A DNA stretch of 19,220 bases, taken from assembly GCA_903824515.1 (NCBI GenBank), contig CAIJXA010000104.1, positions 1 to 19,220 on the forward strand. The letters are read 5' to 3'. The position numbers and the translations under genes are program-made. Each line of letters starts with the position of its first letter. Within the stretch, counting starts at the first letter, position 1. The notes under the pieces were generated by a model, which made no database searches, had not been told where the DNA came from, and saw nothing but the letters and a program-made list of their open reading frames with translations. Shown here one piece after another: positions 6,310 to 16,300 of the stretch. The stretch is from an uncultured bacterium (GTDB lineage Bacteria > Patescibacteriota > Minisyncoccia > Moranbacterales > GWC2-37-73).

Positions 6310-7377
6310 CTAAATAACCCGCCTATTTTTTTGAACCACTTCTGCGCTTTCACTGGTTATGTTTGGTCTACCCTTTTTGATTATCGGGGGTTTTTCAACT
6401 CTTTCTTTTTTTTCAATTTTCTGCCTGCCACTTGAAACTCCAATGTTGAAAATTATCAAAAGAACAACTACAATAAAAAAGACTATAGCTACAATTTTCC
6501 AAGGAATAATCCAAAAGGAAGTCGTGCCATCAATAACCACACTGCCGTCCTCAGAAATTAAATTTAATTTAACGTCATATTTTCCAATATCAAAAAAGGA
6601 AGCATCCCAGGTTGGAATTTGAATGTTTTTTGTTCTTTCCGGATAAAACAACCTTGGGTCAATTTCCAAAGTGGTCACTTTTTTTCCAGCTTTATAAATT
6701 TTCGCCGAGCCAGTAAGTTTGTAGGGAAAATTTCCACCATTGGTAACTTGGAGATTAAGACTAATTGGATTGTCAATAAAAACTTTTTTGGCAGGTGAGA
6801 ATAATTTTAATGAACCCTGTTCATTGATAGGTTGACTACCATGAACCCCAAAAGTCAGCAACATTCCAAGTCTGGTCAAGATGCCCACTTGCGCAGGAGC
6901 ATCGACCTGTTTATCCTCAATTGGTTTCCTAGTGAAAAAAACTACCCCATAATAACCCCCGGTAGGCGTTCCCAATGGAATATGCACGTTGAAATCAACT
7001 TCTTTCGACTCTCCCGCTTCAAGCTTAAAGGAGTTTTTGTCAATGTTTATCCAATTAATAACATCATAAGCCCTTAAAGGATGATTCTCATTGGGCACAA
7101 AAAAATTCGTGCTGTTGTCAAAATCCTGATTAACGGAAAAATCTTGCACTTCAACTTCAACATTAATAGCTTCTTTGGCATTATTTTTCAAATAGATGAC
7201 ACCTCTTTCTTTATCATCCGGAGCAACAACCCAATCATGTCGCAAGGGGGAAATCTGAAAAGTTCCGTCAACCGAAGGATCATTCGTTTGAGCTTCGACT
7301 CCGTTGATCATAAAAATAAAAAACAACAACAGAGTTAACAATAAAAAAAACTTCAATCTTGCGGAAAATCCAATCAT
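6310..7377 (-). CDS. DUF916/WxLIP-like membrane-anchored surface protein (first paralogue)
   Basis: 355 residues, ATG 7377. Signal peptide 1-29 (hydrophobic core 9-24, cleavage after VEA). The first beta-sandwich (about 38-185) shows DUF916-type hallmarks: ISPLRHDW near the start, GVIYLKNNAKEAINVEVEV, the LEAGESKEVDFNVHIP strand and the TPTGGYYGVVFF motif (137-148). A second beta domain (about 190-288) carries LQVTNGGNFPYKLTGSAKI. A single helix (292-312) precedes a 43-residue basic tail (KKERVEKPPIIKKGR), presumably cytoplasmic. In Gram-positives this class holds WxL proteins at the peptidoglycan; here the gene directly follows a WxL-like gene (7636-8268) with a structured repeat between. 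A candidate promoter with perfect TATAAT lies at 7414-7419. No Shine-Dalgarno sequence is visible. Family assignment is by recognition and would need a profile search. Confidence 0.78.
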   Translation of the reverse strand: MIGFSARLKFFLLLTLLLFFIFMINGVEAQTNDPSVDGTFQISPLRHDWVVAPDDKERGVIYLKNNAKEAINVEVEVQDFSVNQDFDNSTNFFVPNENHPLRAYDVINWINIDKNSFKLEAGESKEVDFNVHIPLGTPTGGYYGVVFFTRKPIEDKQVDAPAQVGILTRLGMLLTFGVHGSQPINEQGSLKLFSPAKKVFIDNPISLNLQVTNGGNFPYKLTGSAKIYKAGKKVTTLEIDPRLFYPERTKNIQIPTWDASFFDIGKYDVKLNLISEDGSVVIDGTTSFWIIPWKIVAIVFFIVVVLLIIFNIGVSSGRQKIEKKERVEKPPIIKKGRPNITSESAEVVQKNRRVI

Positions 7378-7413
7378 AGAATTTTTCTTTTATAAATATA
7401 TTAATTCAATACA

Positions 7414-7419
7414 ATTATA
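7414..7419 (-). promoter_or_regulatory. Candidate -10 box for the first DUF916-like gene
   Basis: TATAAT on the minus strand, 36 nt before ATG 7377 in an AT-rich stretch. No convincing -35 hexamer is seen at 16-18 nt, so this is a weak call. Confidence 0.35.
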
Positions 7420-7480
7420 AATGATTAAACAAAAACAAACCAGCCCATAAGCGGATTTGCTTCGCCAGCCAAAACTTTCA

Positions 7481-7621
7481 ATAATAAAATGGGATTAACA
7501 CCCCAGGGGGCAAGCCCCGTACCCTACGGACTCACGCAGCAAGCTGCGTAGGCAAATCACCTTTTACTGCCTCCATTGAATCGGTCCCGATACTCATCGG
7601 GACGCTCACTTCGCCAGATAA
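7481..7621 (-). repeat. Intergenic structured repeat, copy 1
   Basis: Read on the minus strand it starts TTATCTGGCGAAGTGAGCG, then has the perfect hairpin GTCCCGAT-gagt-ATCGGGAC, a conserved CCGATTCAATGGA stretch, a second hairpin (ACGCAGC-TT-GCTGCGT inside CCTACG/CGTAGG), the block GGGTACGGGGCTTGCC and a TGGG...CCCA stem followed by TTTTATTATT. The same order is found on the plus strand at 18739-18909. It begins 14 nt after the stop of the WxL-like gene, so here it would lie in that gene's 3' UTR. Confidence 0.85.
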
Positions 7622-7635
7622 CAAAAACAATCAAA

Positions 7636-8268
7636 TTAATTCGTAGTTGCGGTATACAAAACAGTACCAGTATAGCTTCCAGCTTTTTGCGTAGTCGGCA
7701 CATCAAGTTTGTATTGAATAACAACCGTTGAAGATGTGGCTGAATAAGAACCATAGTTGTAAATGCTTTGAGCAGTGACAGGGAAACCAGCAAATTTTTC
7801 TGCACTAACGTCAGTTCCCCAATAAGCCAAGGTGTTGGTGTTTGTAGTGCCAGTTGTAACAACCCTAAAACCAAGACCCTTAAAGGTACCAGTCCAAGCA
7901 GCCGGAGTTCCTGACGTTCCATCATAGGTCGCTAAAACAGTATTAGTAATCCAGGTTGTGCCGCTAACTAAGGTTTGACTGGCAGTAGCTCCAGCAGTAG
8001 TTGCATTGGCTTTCAAACTAAAACCAGCTGCTCCATTAGTTAGGGCCGAACAATTGGATGTCGCAGTCTGAGGAGTGCTAGCTATCACGGCCGGAATGGC
8101 AACATTGGCATCGCAAGTCAAAGCCATGGTTTCTGAAACAGTGGCATTGATAGTTGTAGTTTTTGTATCTGAGGTTCCTGCTGCTTTTATACTAATTATA
8201 GCCAAAGAAATTCCAGCAAACGCCACGAAGGCAATCACTAGTAAAATTCTCTTGTCTCTTGTTTGCAT
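7636..8268 (-). CDS. Small secreted WxL-like surface protein
   Basis: 210 residues from ATG 8268; an in-frame GTG at 8292 would add eight Lys/Asn-rich residues, and neither start has a Shine-Dalgarno sequence. RDKR then a hydrophobic stretch (8-26) gives an export signal or N-terminal anchor. The mature part is Thr/Ser/Ala-rich and all beta: TTTINATVSETMALTCD near the start, two cysteines (52 and 73) that could form a disulfide, and a closing strand pair ending AGSYTGTVLYTATTN. WxL-domain proteins end in a similar beta hairpin, but the two WxL motifs themselves are not clearly present (only TTWIT and LAYWG), so WxL-like is the most that can be said. Two DUF916-like genes follow. Other options are a major surface-layer or pilus-like subunit. 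A promoter is seen at 8344-8372. Confidence 0.75.
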   Translation of the reverse strand: MQTRDKRILLVIAFVAFAGISLAIISIKAAGTSDTKTTTINATVSETMALTCDANVAIPAVIASTPQTATSNCSALTNGAAGFSLKANATTAGATASQTLVSGTTWITNTVLATYDGTSGTPAAWTGTFKGLGFRVVTTGTTNTNTLAYWGTDVSAEKFAGFPVTAQSIYNYGSYSATSSTVVIQYKLDVPTTQKAGSYTGTVLYTATTN

Positions 8269-8343
8269 ATTTTTGTTTTTATTTTTTTCCACTCTAATGA
8301 AGAAAAAATATTTTAAATATAACTTTAAAAAATCATTAATTTA

Positions 8344-8372
8344 AGTTTAGCACATCCTAGGAATGTTAACAA
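8344..8372 (-). promoter_or_regulatory. Promoter of the WxL-like gene
   Basis: Minus strand TTGTTA (8372-8367), 17-nt spacer, then TGC and TAAACT (8349-8344), i.e. a moderate -35 with an extended -10. The predicted leader is about 65-70 nt and AT-rich. Confidence 0.5.
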
Positions 8373-8396
8373 TATTTCTTCCAAAGTTATCCACAG

Positions 8397-8702
8397 CTAC
8401 TTTTTCTCTCCATCAAGCTCCCTGACCAAGTCTCTCATCATCAAAACTCCGCCCAAAAAAAGTGCCACAAACAAAACCTTAACAATGCTAATATAAAGCT
8501 CCATAACTGCTGCATCTATCACATTAAACATCTCTAAAATTAAACTAACAGCATAAACTAAAATAGCGCTCAAAAAAAGCTTATAAGCCAAATCTAATTT
8601 CTTTTCAACTCTCCAAACAATTCCTGCCACATAAACAATTGAAAAAAACGTGAGCACTATCCCCAACATATTCAAAACTAGTATTATTTTTGATTCACTC
8701 AT
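8397..8702 (-). CDS. Three-helix membrane protein of unknown function
   Basis: 101 residues with three predicted helices (about 6-28, 40-62 and 68-89). The loop VWRVEKKLDLAYK (29-41) joins helices 1 and 2, and the charged tail RDLVRELDGEKK ends the protein. I do not recognise the family. Its ATG overlaps the stop of the upstream gene (ATGA) and is preceded four bases away by AAGGGGGTGA, a nearly perfect Shine-Dalgarno sequence, so the two genes are translationally coupled and the products probably act together. A membrane partner or assembly factor for the upstream Fn3/Ig anchor protein is the simplest guess. Confidence 0.75.
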   Translation of the reverse strand: MSESKIILVLNMLGIVLTFFSIVYVAGIVWRVEKKLDLAYKLFLSAILVYAVSLILEMFNVIDAAVMELYISIVKVLFVALFLGGVLMMRDLVRELDGEKK

Positions 8703-10240
8703 GACGTCACCCCCTTTCTGCGTGGAACCATTCCACGTTTAGCCAAATCATATTCGTCAACCGTAAACAGCGCTTTCTTAAAAAGATAATATTCCAACAC
8801 AAACATAAAACCCAGCAGCAGCAACAAAAACAACAAAATAAGCGCCAACCAACCCACATAACTTACCAGCTGCGTATATGAAGCGGTGATGCCGCCGCCA
8901 AAATTCACTATTGGCATCTCAACAAAGATAAAACTAGTCTCACCGCTCAGCAAATTGCGATTGTCCAGCAACGAAACTCTAAGCGTATAGTTGCCATCCG
9001 GCAGACTCTCCGGAACATGAATGACTCTGGCCAGTTGATTTGCAATTATTCTTTCCGCAATTTGACTGACAAAAACCACCCCATTTTTTTTATCCAAAAT
9101 TTCATACTTCAAATTGAAAATATTATCCGCCTGATTGACTAGCAGTTTCTCCTTATTAATAAAAAGAATTCTTATTTGCGCATCCTGACCCCTATAAATC
9201 CTGGCGCCGCTGTTTTCAAGATTCACCGTCATACTGGCAATTTCTTCAGTTGCAGCTTGCTGGGGCTGTGTTTGAGACTGAGTAGCTTGGTCATTCGTCA
9301 AATCAGTTGAGCCAGTTTGCGAAACCACCTTTGCCGGCGGCTCAGAAAAATTATCCGAGCCTTGATTGGAAGCTTGGTGATGATTGTGGTGATTGTCGCC
9401 ACTATTTTCATTAGACGATGGAGTTGGATTGGGCGGCGACGGCGGCGACGTTGGTGGTGGAGGCGGAGGAAGCTGCTCAGCAACTACTTGAAAACTATAA
9501 TTTTTAGTTATGTTTCGAAGAAAATCGCCGGGATCCACAGCTGTTATCTGAAAATCATAAGCGCCGACACTGAGTTCACTCGGGAGATAATATTCCCAAT
9601 ATCCGGTTTCATTGGCTTGTAAGGTTGAAACAAAAATTGGACCAGGGAGAGTTTTTATTTGAATGTTGGCATTTAGCAAATTTGTGGTGCCGGTTATTTT
9701 GAAGATTTTTTTCGTAGTTGAAAAACTTTCTCCGGATAAATATTCTTTTCCCCCAAGTGAAATCAACTCCAGTGAAGGCTGCGGGACAATGATTAAACAA
9801 TCCCTAGCAGTCACAACCAATGGATCGGAAATTGAATCACCCCCGGCACCCGAGGCTGTTACAACGTAGGTATAATCAGTTCCGCCAACCACGTTACTAT
9901 CCACATATGACATTGCTTGAAAACCAGATGCCAATTCAGCGCCATCTCGGGTGATTGAATTAGAGGTTGCGCCGGTTGATCCGGTCCAAGCCAAATGCAC
10001 CGCTGAAACATTGTTGGCACAAGTTTTTGCTGCAGTTACAATCGGCTTGCCTGGCAGCCCATCAATAAAAACACTGATGCTAGCAGCCCAGGCGTATTTG
10101 GCCCTCAAATCATTTCCCAACATGCCAAATCCCCCAAATGTTCCCAGAGTTACGTAAAACAGCAACAGAAAAATAGTGCACATTGCATGCAACTTCATCC
10201 AGAAACTCATTTTCAATTTTGTTTTTTTCTTATTTTTCAT
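8699..10240 (-). CDS. Membrane-anchored Fn3/Ig-like surface protein with proline-rich linker
   Basis: 513 residues from ATG 10240, chosen because AGGAG lies 5 nt upstream; an in-frame GTG at 10402 would add 54 basic residues and has no such site. A basic N-terminus and hydrophobic segment (about 18-40) direct export. Domains: Fn3-like (about 55-148; VHLAWTGS, TDYTYVVTAS), bacterial Ig-like (about 152-254; ESFSTTKKIFKITGTT, YDFQITAVD), a proline run (258-275), a Ser/Asn/Gln/His low-complexity linker containing NHHNHH (276-335), another beta domain (about 336-442; GNYTLRVSLLDN), a long helix (461-485) and a 28-residue cytoplasmic tail (LFKKALFTVDEYDLAKRG). The linker probably spans the cell wall and presents the N-terminal domains. 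Coupled to the three-helix gene by a 4-nt overlap. Function unknown. Confidence 0.82.
   Translation of the reverse strand: MKNKKKTKLKMSFWMKLHAMCTIFLLLFYVTLGTFGGFGMLGNDLRAKYAWAASISVFIDGLPGKPIVTAAKTCANNVSAVHLAWTGSTGATSNSITRDGAELASGFQAMSYVDSNVVGGTDYTYVVTASGAGGDSISDPLVVTARDCLIIVPQPSLELISLGGKEYLSGESFSTTKKIFKITGTTNLLNANIQIKTLPGPIFVSTLQANETGYWEYYLPSELSVGAYDFQITAVDPGDFLRNITKNYSFQVVAEQLPPPPPPTSPPSPPNPTPSSNENSGDNHHNHHQASNQGSDNFSEPPAKVVSQTGSTDLTNDQATQSQTQPQQAATEEIASMTVNLENSGARIYRGQDAQIRILFINKEKLLVNQADNIFNLKYEILDKKNGVVFVSQIAERIIANQLARVIHVPESLPDGNYTLRVSLLDNRNLLSGETSFIFVEMPIVNFGGGITASYTQLVSYVGWLALILLFLLLLLGFMFVLEYYLFKKALFTVDEYDLAKRGMVPRRKGVTS
8707..8716 (-). promoter_or_regulatory. Strong Shine-Dalgarno site of the three-helix gene
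   Basis: AAGGGGGTGA on the minus strand, one base from AAGGAGGTGA, inside the 3' end of the preceding gene and 4 nt before ATG 8702. It stands out because most genes here have weak sites or none. Confidence 0.8.
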
Positions 10241-10245
10241 TTTTT

Positions 10246-10250
10246 CTCCT
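10246..10250 (-). promoter_or_regulatory. Shine-Dalgarno site that decides the start at 10240
   Basis: AGGAG followed by AAAAA and ATG on the minus strand. It supports the ATG at 10240 over the upstream in-frame GTG at 10402. Confidence 0.75.
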
Positions 10251-10398
10251 GAATAATTGCAAACTATTCTTATTTTTCTTAATCTCAGCGGCGTCAAACC
10301 AACAACAAAATATTTCCGTAAATCCAATTTATCTAACTTTAACCTATCAACCAAATTCTTGCCAGTGCGGCTACCCCGCATTGCAGCCAGCCTTATTC

Positions 10399-13300
10399 TC
10401 ACACACTAGCCCAATGAAAAATTTCCTGAAAATTATTAATAATGATTTGAATTATATTTTCTTTCTTTTTGGGAGTAAGCAGTGCAAAATCACTTGAAAC
10501 AGCTTCATTTCCCGCTTCATCGACAGACTTTACTTTGAAATAATATACTGCGCCCGGCTTAAAGACAGTCATAACCGCCAAATGATTTGCCACATAGGCC
10601 TCCCCGATGTGCGCCTCTTTTTCTTCACTATTTTTACCTTCCCGATACATAATGGATGTTGTAGAACCCTCATCCGTTGTCCAAGAAATGATTGACTGAA
10701 CTTTGTCGTTTTGAGTTAGGGCGCTATCGGTGTGAATCTTATCAATGTTTGGCGGAGTTGTGTCTTTCCCAATTGTGAAATTCGGGCCAGCTAGCTCGGC
10801 AGAGTTTCCGCTTTCATCTTTGGCCTGAACCTTAAGGGAATATTCCGTTCCGGGAGAAAGATTTTTCAGCGCAACAGAATGAGCAAGCACCAAACTTGTT
10901 TGACCTTGCGAACCTGAATTTTTTGAATCATTGGTTGCAACATAGGCAGCCACTGCATCAGAAGGAACATTGGTTGAGAATGTCACCGTAGCGCCACTTT
11001 CAGTCACCTCAGTAACAGCCACATTTGTAATGACCGGTGGCGACTTGGGCTGGAAAGCATAATCTCCAGAAACAAAAATATTACCAACTGAATCAACACT
11101 TCTAACTCTAAAATGATAAGGCTGACCAACAACCAACTTAGTCAAACTAACTTCATGTAATTTAGCTTGGGAGCTACTTTCAACCTTACTTCCGTAATTA
11201 TTTGTCAGACCATATTCGACACCTGAAGTCATGCTTTGAACCGTGGTCCAAGTAACTGTTGCCTCGCCCAAAACTTTTGAAACAATACTAATTGAATCAA
11301 GCGTCGATTGGGTAGCGGTCGTAAATGTACCTGCAGCACTTTCAGCAATATTTCCACTGCCATCAATAGAAACAACGCTATAATAATACCTAGTAGCCGG
11401 TATCAGCGAATCAAGAGTCACGGTGTGAGTAACATCATATTTAGTTTGATCGAAATTTACCAAATCATTTCCCACCATAAATCCGAAAGTTGATTTTGTT
11501 CCGTAGCGAACATAGCTGCTGGCTTTTTTGTCTGTTTTCCAAGTTATGACAACTCCTTCGCCAGTGGCTTTTCCAACACTAATTCCGCTTATGATGGGCA
11601 AAATTTTGTCTACGCCTACTCCGGCGCCACTTCCAATACCAGCCCCTGTTCCAGTTCCACCTGCGCCGCCAACCTCAACAGTTGTAAATGAAAAATCATT
11701 CGAAGTTACTGGGGTACTATCAATGTTGTCCTGACAATTTATTCTGAAATAATATTTTGTCAGGCCAACAAGCGGAAGAATTTGCATGTGATGATTTTGA
11801 TTAAAACTACTCTCACTTGTCAGTCCTCCTGGATAAGCTTGTCCGTCTAAGCGATATTCAATCACGCATTTAGCAAGTTGATCGGTGCTAAAGGTCACGC
11901 TAGCGCTGCTTGCGTCCGGAGTTGCCACCACATTATCAATAGTTTTAAGCGGGTCATGCAAATATTTTGGATCCTTGGCAGTTTTGAAACTTTTTTCACT
12001 GTTTATCGACGTAATTCCATTGGTTCCCCTGGTTGAAACTTTATATTTATAAGTGGTGTCCAAAGCCAAGTCGCTAATTACTATGCTATGCCCACTTGAA
12101 ATCAAATCCGTTGGGTGATAAATGCTTTTATCAAATGAACCATCTTGACTAAAGGAAACCTTACTATCTCCAACCACGTCAGTGTCCCAAGTAATCGTAA
12201 CTTGATTATAAGTTGCAGGTTGACTTACATCCGCAGCAACAGCAGCAACAACCTTGTCAATTTGGGGAGCATCTCCCAAGGAATTTGTCGTAAAACTTCC
12301 CATGGCGCCATAGGTGACATTGCCAGCACTGTCTTTTGAAACTATTTGATAAAAATAAGTAGTTGCGCTCGAAAGTCCGGCAACATCAACTGCGTGATTT
12401 AAAATCAAGTTACCACTATTTCCAAAAATTTTATCATAATTTGCAGTTTCGCCTATATATAAAATTGAATCGGCATTTTCACTTGTATCCCAGCTTATGG
12501 TGGCGCCGTTATCTGTAATCTTTGAAATCAAAATATTTGAAATCAGCGGCGCAGTAGTGTCAGGTCCAACACTGGTTACAAAAGAATATGATCCGGAAAC
12601 CATTTCAAATTCCGCTGAGCTACGAACTCGATAAAAATAAGTTGTCGCCGGGGAAAGTGCCAGCAAACTTATTGCATGATTTTTAACACTATTATATTTT
12701 CCAAAAACTAGCGAATTGGAAAAGTCACTTGCCGTTGAAAGCTCAACAAAAGAAGTTGCGCTTTCATTGGTTGTCCAAGAAATAGTAAAAGCATCAAAGG
12801 AATCCTGTGTTGCCAAAGGCGCTCCTTGAAGCACTGGCGGTTGTCCGGAAGAAGTTGCAAAAGTAAAACCAGCGCCTGCGTTGTTTACAAGCAGCACGTT
12901 ATTGGAAGCATCGGCAGATTTAATCTGATAGTAATAGAGCGTATCCGGAATCAGATTAACCAGCATCACTGAATGTGACTGCGCAAGCAAAGAAGAACCT
13001 TGCTCCAGCTGAAAGTTTCCAAGCGTGGGAGAATAATCAACAAAGGAGGTTGAATCTTCATCAGTAGTCCAAGTTATAGTTGCCGAAGTTGCCGAAGTTG
13101 CCGTAACTGTCGGCGCCGCTGTCAATGTCGGCGCAACAATATCGCGCGGATCAACATTGGTCGTAAATGAATAATCGTCAGAGAAAGCTTCATTATTGAC
13201 TGCGTCAGTTGAATGAATTCTGAAATGATACAGTGTTTCTGGCACCAGGTCTTGCGGCAAAGAAATCGAATGACTAAAGGTTGGCCCACTCACCAAATTG

Positions 13301-16300
13301 CTGTTTCCGAAAGTTTTTCCATAGGAAGTCGTAGTTCCATATTCAACATATGAAGTTGAGGCTTCATCCGTGGTCCAATTAATGACAGCCGCATTATGGG
13401 TCTTTGAAAAAACCGAGACCGCACTGATAATCGGTGCCGTAGTATCACCTAAGGAAGCAGTTTTAAAACTTTGCTGCCCGGAAACAGCCTCATTCCCTGC
13501 TCCATCTTTTGAATGAATCTTAAAATAATAAGTCGTATCAGGACTCAAAATGCTTGGCAAGGTTACCGTGTGAGACAAATTCAAATCATAAGATCCAAAG
13601 GAATTTCCCACCGAAAAGCCAGCATTAGTTGAATATTCAACAAACGAGGTGGCGGCCTCCCCAGTTAACCACGCAATTGAAGCCGAAGTTGTCAGCGGCG
13701 TAGAAGTTATGCCAGAGATTGTTGGTGCAGTCACATCGGCAGCAGTCGTCTTGAAGAAATATCCTTCATGCTTACCAGTCATAGCAAAATTATCATTGAC
13801 ACTCACGCTATTATCAACGCCCATTGATTTAACTCTGAAATAATAAGTTTGGTTTTGATCAAGGCCTGTGATGGTAACACTATGCCCTGAGGTTACCAGC
13901 GTGGCGTTGCCAACTTCATTTGAAAAATCGCCGGCAGTTGTTGAAAAACCAACCGTGGAATTTGATTGAATGTCGCTGTCCCAAGTTATGATAGCGCTAT
14001 TTGAATTTATGGAAACATTGGGCACGCTCACATTTGAAATTACGGCTGGAGTTATATTGGCGCCACCTTCTCCGTTTGGAATGTCGCTGACAATTGCTGA
14101 AAAAGCGGAAATGTTTCCATCAGCATCCTCCAGGGTCATCTTATAATAATAAGTCACCCCATCAGTCAAACCGGAATCAAGATAATAATTGACATTTTTA
14201 TCTGTGATAGAATTTACCAAACTATAACTGCTTCCATCCATTGAACGCCAAATGTTATATTTCGCAAAACCGCCACTGCCCATTTCACCTTGGGCAGGCG
14301 CTTTCCAGGAAATCAATTCGCGATATTCTCCGATAGCCTTATTGGAAATATCATAAAAAACTGCATCACTAAGTTTAATTGGAGTTGTTTCCACTGCCTC
14401 CTTATAGTTTCCATAAGCATCTTTGATTTTCAAATGAACAAGTGCTGGGTCAGCTGCTAAGCTTGGATAATCAAAAATATTTTGAACACTTGGAAAACTT
14501 TGGTAGGTTGCATCGTGATAATCAGCAAAATTTGAAACAATCATTTGATAGGTTGAATCATCAATCGGGGAAGTCAAATGCAATTTGTTCGTCGTATGAT
14601 CAATAAAGAAACCAACATTCACTGGGTCTTTCGTGTCAAAAACAAAAGCGTTTGATTTTCCATATCCAAAATTATTGGCACCTTCAGAGTCGTTAGCTAC
14701 CACGCGCACCTTAAAACCACTGTTAAAGATACCAGGTTGATCAATATCCGTTTTTGCATTCCAAGTCAATTGATAAGATTTAAAAGCAACATCTTCAACC
14801 ACGATTCCTGGTCCTACACTTCCCCCAATGGTTGCAGCATTGACCCACTCTTCCGATCCAGCCAAGGTGCAATTTGACTTGCAATATTGCAAGCCGATAA
14901 TCACACTCAGTGGCGTCACGTTCTGCGGAACACTTGAGTCAGGATCGCGAACTTGATAATTCACCGTGACAATTCCATCGCTTCCCTGTGAAGCTGAAAC
15001 ACTGCTCACCTCTGGCGGTGCATTAACTACATATTGGACGCCAACATCTGACAAAGTTGGTGAATTAACCCCATCGGAAATCAAAAAGGCTTGATATTGA
15101 ATCCATTGGTCGCCGCTTCCATCAGTTACCAAGCTTGGCATAACTTGCCCCCCAATATTATCGGTAAAATAACTATTTGAAGTTCCATCAGTACCAACCC
15201 AAGCAGTCCAAGTGCCTGGCAAACCTCCTTGATCATGGGCTGTTCGCACTTGAAAATGCACGCTGCTGCTAGCTGCTACAGTTTGTGACCATGCTATTTT
15301 TGAAAGAATGTTTGAAGCATCAGAAGTATCATAAGGAGATGAAATCAAACGCCCCGGTGAAGGAAAATAATTATAATTTAATGTTATATCATTAAAAGAA
15401 GGTGTGGTATCCAAATTCGTAGTCATCATATTTACCGAATATTGATAATATCTTTTTTGACCCAAGGCAGAAATATCGCCACCACTTGAAACATTGGTCA
15501 AGGAAACCCAACTACTTTCGCCAATATTAGTTGTGTTTCCAGCTCTAATGTCAACAGTTACGGTAGTGTTGGCTGGGGTTGTAATTGAATAGTTAGCCGT
15601 GGTGAAAGTTTTAATACTGCCAGAATCAATAATGGCTGAGTTGAAAATTCCACCCGAAAAATATGAAGTGTGTCCAGCATTAATTGCACCACTTGCTGGC
15701 CCCCAAACTTGCACCGGCGAAAATCTTGTTTTATTGTTGTTTTGCCCCAATTGACCTTTGTCATTCCCTCCCCAAGTCCAAACTGTGCCACCATCCGATG
15801 CAAGCGATGTAAGCGCAGTTGAATAAGAATCCCCACAAGAAATTGCTGAAATAGTTGCAGTACCAACGCCACCCCCAACTTGAACAGGAGAAATACTACT
15901 AATAGTATTTCCATTGCCTAATTGCCCATAAGCATTCCAGCCCCAGCTCCAAACCGTGCCATCATCTTTAAGGACAATTGTATGACTGTGTCCTGCTTTT
16001 ACCATGCTGACATTAGATGCTCCGGCACCTGACACCGGCAAAGCAATAGCTGTGGAATTTATGTTGCTAGTTCCTAGCTGTCCATAATCGTTCCAACCCC
16101 AAGCCAACAAAGAAGCATCATTCAAAAGCGCAAAAGCATGTGCATAACCAGCATTCACTTTGGCAACATTAGTTATACCTAAAAGACTTGCATCAACTAT
16201 CTGCACTGGCAAAGATTTATTAGTCTTAGAAAAATCTCCATTTCCAAGCTGACCTTGATCATTGATTCCCCAGCTCCAGGCCGTGCCATCATCTAAAGAT

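Noticed and set aside
8387..8395. Perfect DnaA-box sequence TTATCCACA
   Set aside because: A single 9-mer with no second box cluster, dnaA/dnaN neighbour or AT-rich unwinding arrangement; not evidence of an origin.
10320..10400. Hairpin TGCGG-ggtag-CCGCA after the giant gene as a terminator
   Set aside because: Short stem and no following T-run on the minus strand.
10241..10402. GTG-initiated extension of the 513-residue protein by 54 residues
   Set aside because: It has no ribosome site, overlaps the stop of the giant gene, and the ATG at 10240 has AGGAG at the right distance.
15558..15914. 118-codon minus-strand frame inside the giant gene
   Set aside because: Alternate frame of the RCC1 repeats; the repeat structure of the main frame accounts for the sequence.
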